From positions 1 to 54,968 of IMG/VR virus record IMGVR_UViG_3300020201_000026: a stretch of 54,968 bases of DNA. One strand, given 5' to 3'. The position numbers and the translations under genes were made by a program. The notes under the pieces were generated by a model. It worked only from the letters and a program-made list of their open reading frames with translations. It was not told the origin of the DNA and searched no databases. How positions within the stretch are numbered: the first letter of the stretch is position 1; every line of letters starts with the position of its first letter. Positions 21,068 through 30,800 of this stretch are shown piece after piece. The DNA is from a virus.

Positions 21068-22021
21068 ATGAAAGAAGAAATATCTATAGTACAAGAGGAA
21101 GACAACGAATACTTTCCAACATTAGAAGACTTGTCAAAAGAAGAAGCAGAACCCTCCACCCCTTTTAGCTTTGAGGAAGAAGAAACAACCCTCTCAGCTA
21201 AAACGGAGGCACAGCCAACCTCAAAACAAACACTTGCCCCCACTGACTTTGCCAAACACTTAGAACAAACGTTCGGCTGGGAGAACGTGCCAAAAGACAT
21301 AGACCCCGTAAAAGCAATAGGGGCAATGTCAGATATGTACGAGGAAGAGCTAAACACCCTGAGAAACCAGCTGAAAGAGGCAACTAACAATGCCCCCTCA
21401 GACGAACTGGTACAATACAATAAGGCGTTTGAAACCTTTAAGGCATTAGACAAAAAGCAAGCTGTGATAAACCACTTAATGTCTGCTGATGAACTAACAC
21501 AAGAAGAAGCAGAAGAAGAAGCAGCTGAGTTAGAACTTGAAGGCAAGCTGGAAAGAACATATACCAAGCTATACCGTACTACCGAAAAAGAGTACAAGAA
21601 GGAAGTAGAAGCAATAGACCAAACAATAGCCCGTAACCACCAACTGCGAGAGCAACAAGAAGAATTAGCGTACAAAGAAGAAATAGCCAACTTTAGCAAT
21701 ATTCTTATAGACTTTAAGTCAGAGTACCTCGCAGTAACAGATAAAGACAAATCGTTTTTAAAAGATGCCTTTTTAGAACAAGACAACGAAGGCTACTCCT
21801 TAGTAGACAAAATGCTTGATGACAAAAAGACCCTTATTGAAATGGTGATTGCCTATTACAAAATGCAGGACATAGCAGGTATGCCTGCAAGAAACAAGAA
21901 GCAAGTAGCAAGTGAAATGGTAAACAGCATGTCAAACGAACCTCTGTTTAATCAAAAGTCGTTTACAAGCACAGACGTGCTAAAAGACTACTGGCGAAAA
22001 GAAGAAGAAGAAGAATACTAA
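21068..22021 (+). CDS. Putative scaffolding protein, 317 aa
   Basis: Immediately before the capsid gene. Very acidic, helical and rich in Glu, with a Glu tract (T-Q-E-E-A-E-E-E-A-A-E-L-E-L-E-G) and an E-E-E-E-E-Y end. This composition and place are those of phage scaffolds that guide capsid assembly and are then removed. No protease domain is visible. Confidence 0.7.
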   Translation: MKEEISIVQEEDNEYFPTLEDLSKEEAEPSTPFSFEEEETTLSAKTEAQPTSKQTLAPTDFAKHLEQTFGWENVPKDIDPVKAIGAMSDMYEEELNTLRNQLKEATNNAPSDELVQYNKAFETFKALDKKQAVINHLMSADELTQEEAEEEAAELELEGKLERTYTKLYRTTEKEYKKEVEAIDQTIARNHQLREQQEELAYKEEIANFSNILIDFKSEYLAVTDKDKSFLKDAFLEQDNEGYSLVDKMLDDKKTLIEMVIAYYKMQDIAGMPARNKKQVASEMVNSMSNEPLFNQKSFTSTDVLKDYWRKEEEEEY

Positions 22022-22067
22022 ACTAAACAAAATATAACAAACACAAAACAAACACGTAATAACAGCT

Positions 22068-23516
22068 ATGAAATTAGTAAACACAAAAAACTCAATGTTT
22101 AGAGGACACGATGTAACAACTACTGTTCCATCTTTGTCTCAGATTTATGGACCAGAAGCCAAAGGCTCTCCAGGTAAGATAATTAGGTTATTTGACAAGC
22201 CTCTCCTTCAGATATTTGCAGACGCATACTCCTCCGTGCTTGGTGTTAAAAGCGGCACGGCAAAAGGCATAGCGTCAATGAAGTACGTCTACACTGTCAA
22301 AGGGACTCCCTCATTTATATCAAGAATAGCCCAAAACGTTCCGTCAAACACCAGTCTTGGTAGAAACTTCCAGCCTTTCACTGTTTGCTTAAACGAGAAC
22401 AGCTTCTTCAATAATGACATTATGTACTTGCAAAACAGACAACAATTGCAGGTAGTAAGAGGCAATGGGGTAGAGCTTTCAGCTGGAAAATGGCAGTACA
22501 CCGTTATTCTTGTGGGGAACAATCCTGAAGAAGTAGTAGATTTTAATTTTCTACAAGCTAACAACACTGTTTCAAAGTTAGGCAATGCCCAACCAGAGCT
22601 TTCTCGTGAAGGGTACATGTCCCAACGTTCAAACGAGGAATCCCGTGTCAATTACTTACGCAAAATGCGAGTAGGCAGAGACTGGTCAGGAGATGCTGCT
22701 ATGGCTAAGTTTGCTGTATGCGACACAATAGACGGCAAGTCTACCCCTGTTATGTGGATGACAGGTCTTGAGAAAGACATGCTTGAAGACCTCATGCTAC
22801 AAAAGGAGATGGCGTTGTTGTTTGGCAAGGCTAATGTAGACCCAGAAACAGACAGGGTGTTTGGTTTAAATGGCTTTTCAGAAGAAACCATTATGGGGGA
22901 CGGTGTTTGGGAAGCTATCCGCAAAGAGGGCATTAATGAAATGTACACTGTCTTTACAGAAGGCTTGTTACGCGACATACTCGGTTCTGTGTTACAGAGA
23001 AACCCTATGAAGGCAATAGGAGACGTGAATATTGTCATGATGACTGGTTTTGACGGTTTGGCTCAGTTTGACAGTGCGATGAGAAACATACTCAAAGAGT
23101 ACACTATTACAAGCGACCACATCGTTACAAAGAAAGGCGACAACATAGAAATAGGAGCTAACTTCACAACATACAAGTATATGGGGGCTAAGTTCACTGT
23201 GGTTCGCAATCCAATATTTGACGATGTTCAGCTGGTGGCAGACCGTTTGACTCCAAGTGGCAGACCAAGTAGAAGTTCAACTTTCCTTGTTCTTGACATG
23301 AGTTCTTATGACGGCGTTCCCAACATTCAATTGCTAACCAAAGAGGGCTGCAACTTGATAACAGGTTACCAACTTGGCTTTGGTGGAAAGAACGGAAAAA
23401 CATCAGGTGAATATTCAACCCCTGTTCAAGGAGCAAGAATGGACATGATGACTTATGCAGGAGTGGTAGTTCACGTACCAGAAACCTGTATGATTCTTGA
23501 AAAGTCGTTTATTTAA
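22068..23516 (+). CDS. Major capsid protein (HK97 fold expected)
   Basis: 482 aa, close to the size of crAss-like capsid proteins, placed after the scaffold gene and behind a 46-bp A-rich leader (TAATAACAGCT before ATG), the largest spacer in this part of the operon. The first residues M-K-L-V-N-T-K-N and mixed alpha/beta composition with long hydrophobic strands near the C-terminus are consistent with the fold. Called on position and size; the fold cannot be read directly. Confidence 0.8.
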   Translation: MKLVNTKNSMFRGHDVTTTVPSLSQIYGPEAKGSPGKIIRLFDKPLLQIFADAYSSVLGVKSGTAKGIASMKYVYTVKGTPSFISRIAQNVPSNTSLGRNFQPFTVCLNENSFFNNDIMYLQNRQQLQVVRGNGVELSAGKWQYTVILVGNNPEEVVDFNFLQANNTVSKLGNAQPELSREGYMSQRSNEESRVNYLRKMRVGRDWSGDAAMAKFAVCDTIDGKSTPVMWMTGLEKDMLEDLMLQKEMALLFGKANVDPETDRVFGLNGFSEETIMGDGVWEAIRKEGINEMYTVFTEGLLRDILGSVLQRNPMKAIGDVNIVMMTGFDGLAQFDSAMRNILKEYTITSDHIVTKKGDNIEIGANFTTYKYMGAKFTVVRNPIFDDVQLVADRLTPSGRPSRSSTFLVLDMSSYDGVPNIQLLTKEGCNLITGYQLGFGGKNGKTSGEYSTPVQGARMDMMTYAGVVVHVPETCMILEKSFI

Positions 23517-23548
23517 TTTTACCACCCCCAAATAAAACAATTAAAAAC

Positions 23549-24265
23549 ATGGATATAGTAATTAAGCCCACCGACACAAAGATAAAAGCTGTCTACACGA
23601 TTGTAGTCCCAATAGACCCCCACACAAAAAACATGTGGGTAGAAGACGAGGATATGCAAAAGAACTTCATTGAGAAATACAACATTGACCACAGCACAAA
23701 ACAATCGTTCCTGCCTTTTATGGTGATAAGCAAAAGCAACGAGCGACTAAGCTATTGGTTAAAAGTAGCTAAGAAGGTAGGCATACTCCGAGAAGCCAAA
23801 GACCAACACCTATCTACTCCTTTTGAAATACAGGACTTAGAGGAACAGTCTGCAAGAATTGTAGAAGCAACAGACTCTAAATACAGAGCTATTGCCGCAG
23901 TAGCAGCATTGTCTCACGGAAAGATGATAGAGCTTTCTAAGCTTCTTGGCTTTGACGGGAAGTCAGTTTCAGTAGACACTCTAAAGCGTCAGCTGTATGA
24001 GATTTGCGAAACGACTCCTTCTCGTGTGCCTGATAGAAACTACGAGGTTGTGCTAAAACTATTAGACGACAAGGACTACAATGTCAAGTTGCTTGTAGCC
24101 GAGCTTATATTTAGTGCGGTTATTACGGGCAAAGACGGCAAGTACATGTACAAAGAGACGTATCTCGGTAGTAGCAAAGAGGAATTGCTGGCGTGGGTCA
24201 AGGACAAGACAAACAAGGACGTGGTAAACTCGTTCAAAATGATGCTTAAACAAGATGTAGAGTAA
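23549..24265 (+). CDS. Virion morphogenesis protein, 238 aa
   Basis: Not recognised. Largely helical, with an N-terminal beta region. Directly downstream of the capsid gene and coupled to the next gene by TAATG. Position suggests a capsid accessory or head-closure protein. Confidence 0.65.
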   Translation: MDIVIKPTDTKIKAVYTIVVPIDPHTKNMWVEDEDMQKNFIEKYNIDHSTKQSFLPFMVISKSNERLSYWLKVAKKVGILREAKDQHLSTPFEIQDLEEQSARIVEATDSKYRAIAAVAALSHGKMIELSKLLGFDGKSVSVDTLKRQLYEICETTPSRVPDRNYEVVLKLLDDKDYNVKLLVAELIFSAVITGKDGKYMYKETYLGSSKEELLAWVKDKTNKDVVNSFKMMLKQDVE

Positions 24266-24921
24266 TGTTGATAAAGGACAGCGTTGATGTTTATAATGCC
24301 GTGTTAGTTGAATTAAACAAGGAGTACAATGCCTCATTTGAAACGTGGGACTACTTGTTTTATTTGAACAAGGCGGTGTATGAGTGGGTCAAACTAAAGT
24401 ACAAGGAGTATGAAACCACACAGAAGCGAACAGACGACTTGCAGCTTATCACAAACAGAAACTACCCTGTTGAGCTTCAATTCTTAACAGGGGCGTTGCC
24501 TGCTAATTACTTGTTTCTATTAGGAGTACGAGCAGAAGTAAAAGGCAAAAAGAAATGTGAAGAGGGGGGAAACATCAAGGAGTGTTATAAAATGACTTCG
24601 GACAGAAAAGGGTACGAGGACAGCAACTATTACGGCAAGCTTAAAAACTGGTACGAGGTTTCAAAAGATAAAATAACTATGATACCTGAAAAAGATGCAA
24701 CGATAGACACAATACTGATTGAGTACTTGGAAAAGCCTTTGACGCAAGGTCTGGACATTGACAATGTTTCTTCCCCTTCTAACGTTTTGATTACTTTGTT
24801 AGAGAAGGAGTACATTGCTATTGAAATAATAAAAATAACCGCCTTGATGTTTTTAGAAAGCATAGAGCAGCAAAGAACACAAGGGCATTTACAACTAAAT
24901 AACCAATTCTTAACAAACTAA
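24265..24921 (+). CDS. Putative head-tail connector protein, 218 aa
   Basis: Not recognised by motif. The N-terminal helices (V-Y-N-A-V-L-V-E-L-N-K-E-Y, then W-D-Y-L-F-Y-L-N-K-A-V-Y-E-W) resemble adaptor or ring proteins that dock under the portal. A Cys-containing loop (K-K-C-E-E-G-G-N-I-K-E-C) is unusual. Position in the neck region supports the guess. Confidence 0.55.
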   Translation: MLIKDSVDVYNAVLVELNKEYNASFETWDYLFYLNKAVYEWVKLKYKEYETTQKRTDDLQLITNRNYPVELQFLTGALPANYLFLLGVRAEVKGKKKCEEGGNIKECYKMTSDRKGYEDSNYYGKLKNWYEVSKDKITMIPEKDATIDTILIEYLEKPLTQGLDIDNVSSPSNVLITLLEKEYIAIEIIKITALMFLESIEQQRTQGHLQLNNQFLTN

Positions 24922-24925
24922 AAAC

Positions 24926-25891
24926 ATGTCATTTAAGATAAGAAAAACAATACTTGTAGCAAACACAAATGCTGACGTAAAAATATTAGAAGACAACATT
25001 GTTGATGAGGCAACAACCCCTTTGTTTAACGGGTTTGCCAATATAAATGCTTCTATTCAAATACAACCTTGTTCTACTATTATCAAACAAGGACAAATTG
25101 TGTCCTTACGTAGGACTTTAGTAGGGTCTACCTCAACAACGATTGCTGGCGCAAATGCCCCTAACTATTCTGTAGATGCTCTTGCGACTTCGTTTGTTAA
25201 TTTTAAAAACGAAACAGTTGTCCCTGTAACAAACACTGTGAGAAGAGCCGCCCCTCACATACTTGCTGCCATTTTGACAACGACAGGACTTGTGGCAGGT
25301 CTTCCTTACAAAATGCGACTGTCGTATAGGTCTCTTGACAGAAACCAAGTGGATATGCAAAGAGGCTGGAAGACAATAGGAACAAACGACATATTTAGAG
25401 CTAATATGTCAGATGCCAGTGTTTTTGCTACCAGAATTTCGTTGTTACTTAGCGCATTAGTCAAAAACAACCCAGAGTTAAAAGCAAACGTATACCCACA
25501 AGGGAGCATAGTATTCGTTGAAGGGCTAACGGCAGGCGTGGAGTTTTTCCTTTCTTTATCAGATGACGGGGACAACCTATACCAGAATGTCCCAGTTACC
25601 TATTCAGAAATTTCCAAAGCGTTTATGGGGGTTAATGATGCAGACTATATTCGCACATACATACAAACAAGAGAGGGAATGTATAACTTAAACAATGGCG
25701 ATACAAGATTCCTCCCTATCAACGGGGCGTACTACAACTCTTACCACATTGTATATCGTGTTGAGTCAGGCACAAACGAACATCAAATGGACACTATCAA
25801 TGCAGAACAATCGCATCTTATGGAGATAGTGTTATATGTAAATCAAGCAGCAACAGCAACAACAGCCGCACTCGGGGCTATGTTTGCGTAA
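24926..25891 (+). CDS. Structural protein, 321 aa (tail or capsid auxiliary)
   Basis: Not recognised. Low Lys, rich in Thr, Ala, Asn and Val, with beta-type alternation, as in tail tube or capsid auxiliary proteins. Ends with an Ala/Thr-rich stretch (A-A-T-A-T-T-A-A-L-G-A). It is followed by a good terminator, so it may be made in larger amounts than the genes behind it. Confidence 0.65.
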   Translation: MSFKIRKTILVANTNADVKILEDNIVDEATTPLFNGFANINASIQIQPCSTIIKQGQIVSLRRTLVGSTSTTIAGANAPNYSVDALATSFVNFKNETVVPVTNTVRRAAPHILAAILTTTGLVAGLPYKMRLSYRSLDRNQVDMQRGWKTIGTNDIFRANMSDASVFATRISLLLSALVKNNPELKANVYPQGSIVFVEGLTAGVEFFLSLSDDGDNLYQNVPVTYSEISKAFMGVNDADYIRTYIQTREGMYNLNNGDTRFLPINGAYYNSYHIVYRVESGTNEHQMDTINAEQSHLMEIVLYVNQAATATTAALGAMFA

Positions 25892-25918
25892 CTATTTGGG
25901 GGTTTATTTCGTTGAATG

Positions 25919-25947
25919 TGGAGTACGTTGTACTCCATTTTCATTTT
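25919..25947 (+). terminator. Intrinsic terminator inside the structural operon
   Basis: Perfect 8-bp stem TGGAGTAC/GTACTCCA with a 3-nt loop, followed by TTTTCATTTT. It lies 28 bp after the stop of the 321-aa gene, in the only larger spacer after the capsid gene. Partial termination here would give more head than tail mRNA. Confidence 0.75.
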
Positions 25948-25953
25948 ATACAC

Positions 25954-26625
25954 ATGACTCTTTTGCAGATAGCCTCCCTTATTCGTAACCAAATAAGCCC
26001 GTTTATTACTAATGCCAACATAGATATAAACATGTTGAAGGACGAGATAATAAACACAAGAAACAGGCTTGTTTACGAGTATGACTTAAAGAAGCAGTTG
26101 CTATCCCCAGAGCAGTTGTATGTTGAGATAAACTGCATTCCCGTAGTGTGCAAAGACATAAGTGAGTGTTGCGACATAGACAGTGATGAGAAAGTTTTAG
26201 TTGCGGAAATACCAGAGCTAATGCAGATTAGCTCTATACCAAACCTTAGGTATGTAGGAACAATAGACAGGTCTACCCCGTTCAACCTTATAAAAGGGAA
26301 CGCCTACCTTTATAGGAAGTTTGCAAAGTGGACTTCCAAAATGAAAGCCGTGTGGCACAGAGAAGCTAAGAAGCAACTTGTTCTTTACAACTACAACACC
26401 TCTATCCCTCCTAAGTACATTACGGTAGAGCTTATCCCTAAAAACGAGCAGGAGATACTAAAGTACGAGTGCGCTTGTATAAACGAGGAAGATGTAGAGT
26501 TCAAATGTCCAGACTACCTTATATCAGTAATTACAGAAAAGCTATTAGCACAATACATGAGTCAATATCAAATGGGACACTTGCAAGCAAACACTCAGTC
26601 TGAAATAATAGGATTAAAACAATGA
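25954..26625 (+). CDS. Neck/tail protein, 223 aa
   Basis: Not recognised. The ATG at 25954 (M-T-L-L-Q-I-A-S-L-I-R) is preferred to a TTG at 25912, because the latter would put coding sequence across the terminator stem. Contains several Cys in the middle (C-I-P-V-V-C-K, E-C-C-D). Helical C-terminus. Overlaps the next gene by four bases. Confidence 0.65.
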   Translation: MTLLQIASLIRNQISPFITNANIDINMLKDEIINTRNRLVYEYDLKKQLLSPEQLYVEINCIPVVCKDISECCDIDSDEKVLVAEIPELMQISSIPNLRYVGTIDRSTPFNLIKGNAYLYRKFAKWTSKMKAVWHREAKKQLVLYNYNTSIPPKYITVELIPKNEQEILKYECACINEEDVEFKCPDYLISVITEKLLAQYMSQYQMGHLQANTQSEIIGLKQ

Positions 26626-27281
26626 GGTTAAAACGAAAGGGCATTTCCACAAACAACTTACGGTTATACAAGTACGAACACTATAGTCCTGAAACAGGCA
26701 TAAGCGTAGTAGCAATACGGTATGACTGTGAAGACCTGTTTGTTCTTTTGAAAAGCAAGGTCAAGGACTATATAAAAGAGAGTTATGTAAATGAGTGGAA
26801 CAAAACAAAAAAGAAAAAGAAAGACACAGCATACACCGCCGTCTACACAAAAGTAATACAGAGGTATTTTGAATGGTTAATAGAAAAGTGCATAGAAGGA
26901 CACAGCGTTGCTTTGTTCAACAATCCAAACCTGATAGCCAAAGTAACCCGTTACGTCCCTACAAGCGTTGAAAACACAAGGGTTGAGCAACTTAGAAAAG
27001 AGGCACTGTTGTTAGCAGCAAAGAAGAATATGGAAATAACCTTTGTGGAAACAGAAGACTTCTTTCTAAACAAATACAGGATATCCTTGTTAAAGACAAG
27101 CAAAGAGAACAGTCTTCACTACGTAGAAGCAGGCTACTTCATACGCCTGCCAAACAAGCAAAACAAAGAGTTAGAAAAACAGATAACCAAAAACCCAGAA
27201 GTATATGGAGATATCGCAGTACAGTTTTCAGGACAACTTAAATCTACCAAGAATCTTAGACTCTTTACGAAGAGACTTTGA
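26622..27281 (+). CDS. Hypothetical virion-region protein, 219 aa
   Basis: Not recognised. Basic (Lys/Arg-rich, with K-K-K-K-K at about 65-70), mixed alpha/beta. Starts in an ATGA overlap and ends inside the next gene (77-bp overlap). Position among neck and tail genes suggests a ring or adaptor component. Confidence 0.65.
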   Translation: MRLKRKGISTNNLRLYKYEHYSPETGISVVAIRYDCEDLFVLLKSKVKDYIKESYVNEWNKTKKKKKDTAYTAVYTKVIQRYFEWLIEKCIEGHSVALFNNPNLIAKVTRYVPTSVENTRVEQLRKEALLLAAKKNMEITFVETEDFFLNKYRISLLKTSKENSLHYVEAGYFIRLPNKQNKELEKQITKNPEVYGDIAVQFSGQLKSTKNLRLFTKRL

Positions 27282-27807
27282 CATAGACGCTCCTTTAGAC
27301 TACGTTATAGAACAAGTAGGACAGTGCCTTAGACTAATAGGAAAGAAGGCGTTCCTTTTAGAAACATCAACTATGTGTGTTGTTAATGGGCAAATAAAAC
27401 TACCCTGCTATGTGGACAGAGTAGACATGGTAAGATTGAAAAACCAAAGCATTCCTTTTAGGTTTAAAGGGACAAGCACTGTTACATTCAACAGTATCTT
27501 CAACAAAGAGGAAGTAGAAGTAACATACTACGTTTATCAAAACGACGAGAACGGATTCCCTTTAATAGCTACAGAAGAGGAGTATTATGCCTGTTACCAC
27601 TGGGTCTTGTACCAGCATTTCCTACGTTTGTTTGCCAAAGGACTGGGACAAGAAGACAAGCTACAGTACTTTGAAAACTTGAAGAACCGATACATATTAC
27701 AAGCAAAAGCGGTAATGACCAACAGCGAGCTACAAGGAGTAGTGGACATACTTTACAGCACTTATAACAGGACACAGAGATATGGAAACAGCCCAAAACA
27801 CCGCTAA
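27205..27807 (+). CDS. Putative tail ring/adaptor protein, 200 aa
   Basis: Not identified by motif. Layout resembles T7 gp11-like/crAss ring proteins: helical N-terminus, a beta core (Q-I-K-L-P-C-Y-V-D-R-V-D-M-V-R, then P-F-R-F-K-G) and a long helical end (Y-Y-A-C-Y-H-W-V-L-Y-Q-H-F-L-R-L-F). It directly precedes the nozzle gene, as such ring proteins usually do. Confidence 0.6.
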   Translation: MEISQYSFQDNLNLPRILDSLRRDFDIDAPLDYVIEQVGQCLRLIGKKAFLLETSTMCVVNGQIKLPCYVDRVDMVRLKNQSIPFRFKGTSTVTFNSIFNKEEVEVTYYVYQNDENGFPLIATEEEYYACYHWVLYQHFLRLFAKGLGQEDKLQYFENLKNRYILQAKAVMTNSELQGVVDILYSTYNRTQRYGNSPKHR

Positions 27808-30800
27808 TAAAGGACTGTCAATGGACTTAGACGAGTACATAAGTCTAAATGACACTTTGACTTTTGCACAAAACCTACGCCTGCTGTCTCAGTCAGACAA
27901 CAGCTACGTTATGCAGAACTTAGAAGGCAACGAGGAGTCCTTTGTGCTAACACGAGGGTTTCAGCCAATTGGGGTGGTAACAGACAACAGAGTGTCATAC
28001 ATTATATCCCATAACCCAACAACGAGACAAGGAGAAATAGGGACATACCCCTCCCCTAACTTCGGCACGAGGATATACGAAGAGGACTTTGATGTCAGTC
28101 CCTTTTACGAGTTTGACTTGTTCCCTGACAACCACCGCTATTACTATGCGGCGTACCTTGTAGGAGTGGGATACCCTGTTTCAATGGTGAACGAGTATCA
28201 CCCTCTGATGACGATGAAGTACGGGAGTAACAACAGATACCCTTTGAGAAGCAAGCTGTTTAACTTTAACCTGAACAATCCTATCGCAAATGAGATTGTA
28301 GCCAAGCTGTCGTATGACTACTCCTATGGTTTGTATTTCACAGACAACCTAAACCCTATCCGTAGTGTGAACGGCAGTGTGGTATATAAAGACGGGGCTT
28401 ACTCTATTAACGCTCGCACATACACAGAGCAGGACTTTTCAACTGAGCTGAACCTAATACTCAACACTTTAAAATACACCTCCATAGCTCTACAAGACGT
28501 TGCGGCAGGAGGACGGTTGAAGTTTGGGAACTACATATACTATTTAAAGTACAAGACGCAAGACTCTAACACTACCTCTGTCATAGCACAGTCTTCGTTA
28601 GTCAGTGTTTTTAGAACTACGACAGGAGGAAGTAACGGCAATGTTTCATATGGAGGAAGTTCTGTTATAGGACAGAACTCTTCATTGGGTCAGTCTTTTA
28701 CAGACATAACAACGCCTAATCAAGTCATACTGTTTGTATCAGATATAGACCCCTCCTACACTTCTTTTAGGCTTATAGTAGAGTACAGTACAGGGGACGA
28801 CATAGCTACACAGGAGTTTTATGAAATAGACCAAGACTTTCCTATCACAAGCACAACCCAATACATTTCTCACACTGGCTTTGAGAACACTCTTGCTGTT
28901 TCAACTACTTCTATAAGCAGTGCGTACTACTCTTCCTTTTTAGCTAAGTCAATTACTCAATTAGACGGAAGGCTGTTTGCCACAAACATAAAGATAACCT
29001 CTCAGAACCACGCCTTATACACTAAGTTTGCAAACGCTTTTGTGTTAGAAGCAGTTGAAGTTTCAGCAGGGACACCTACTATAATGGCAGGGGACGTTTT
29101 AAACTATAGCCAAACGGGCTACCACAAGCCTCTAACCATATACAATAGCTTGGGCTATTGGTGGGAGGAGACATATGCTTTTGGAATAGTCTTTAAGCTC
29201 AAAGACGGAAGTGAAACCCAAGCCTACTTCCCAACAGGATACGACTACTTATCAACCACTCCTTTAACCAGCGTTAATAAAAAAGGAATAATAAGAACCC
29301 CTAAGAAGCCTGAGACGCTTGAGCTAACCACTGTGCGAATAGATGTTAGGTTAGAGTCCACTATGTTTGGCAATCTGACAATAGCAGAGAAAAACGAACT
29401 AAAAGAAAACATAATAGGCTGCAAGATAGTAAGAGCAGATAGAAACAGAGACGCAATAGCACAAGGGGTAGTCTGTACTACTTCTTCTGTGCCAGCAGGC
29501 GACTACAGTGTTACAGAACTAAGCTGGTTAGGGGTTGTTAGTTGGGGTAGCTCCCTTGACAAGAACAACAGCAATCAGTGGACTACTTATCAAAACGCAA
29601 CAGACAGAAGAGTAATCCCTGCTCCAAGAGGACACACAGAAACAGAATGGAGAAGACACTCTGGGAACAGTGCAAAGTCCTCACAGGTAGGTTCTTATAT
29701 GAACATCTTAAAAGACGAACGCAGGTATGCCTTCTATTCCCCTGACTGCGACTTAAACAGGACTACAAGGAGCAGGTTAAACGATGTAACTTTGTCCGTA
29801 GTGCCAAAACACAGGTATCTTTCTGGGCGATACTCTAAACAAACTAACAGCTCATTTAGAACTGACTTTTTGTATTTTCCTTCTTCAATATACAATGAAA
29901 ACACCCCCGTCAAAAAAAACTGCAAGAGCTGGATAGTAGACACAGGAAGAGATATAACAGGAGGTTTATTTGCAAGCAACTTAAACTATCTGTCTAACTC
30001 TGTTGTAACAGGAAACAACAACAACTCAACGGCTTTAATCCACGTCAATCACGTTTTTGAAGGCTATGTAGGGCTTGTGCTTTCGGAAGACACTTTTCAA
30101 GGCAACCAGTTTGGGTTAAGGGACTTTGTGTTTCAGGACGGAGGAAATGAAAACCAGAGAGTAATCCAGTCTTTGACAATGGAACAAGACAGCACTTCCT
30201 CTCCTGACTTCACAGTTGTAAATATTTACGACACGGAACAACGGGCTAACTATCTTTCTCTCTACCCACAAGTAAACCTGCTACAATACAAGAGTGTTAC
30301 ACAAGGTTCGCTTTTTGATTGGAAAACCATATTGTTAGGGGCATTGCCCACAATACAATGTTTTAGAGGAGACTGCTTTGTAGGAGAGTTCTTTAAAAGA
30401 ATGTGGTATTGTAAAACAGGGGAAGGCTACACAGGAGTCGTTTTACAGATAATAACAGAAAACAACTCAAACCCTTACCTAAGAAACAGTGAGCTGGTAG
30501 ATATAAATGAGGGGCAACGAGTCGCCTTGCCAGAGGTTGAAATAGACAACAACAACTTAGTAGCGGCTACTACCAACTTTGCAAACGCGGATTGGAGATT
30601 AGACAGCCCTGTCAATGGGCAGTTGCTTTTGTTTACTCGCTACAACAAATCACCAGAAAGCAGAGGCTACAACAAAGGCTATAGCCACGTGTTGGGGGAA
30701 CAAAGAACTACGGCATTTGACACAACCCTGCCGTCAGTTAGCAACCACTTCCCTACCAGAGTGATATATAGCGAACAGCAAGTTGGATTGTCCTTCACAG

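Noticed and set aside
20538-21786. Long minus-strand frames opposite the spanin and scaffold genes
   Set aside because: They are Ser/Phe/Val-rich mirror images of Glu/Lys-rich coding sequence on the plus strand, lie in the late operon and have no leader.
25912-25953. TTG start extending the 223-aa protein
   Set aside because: The added codons are the terminator stem-loop itself, and an ATG follows directly after the T-rich tail.
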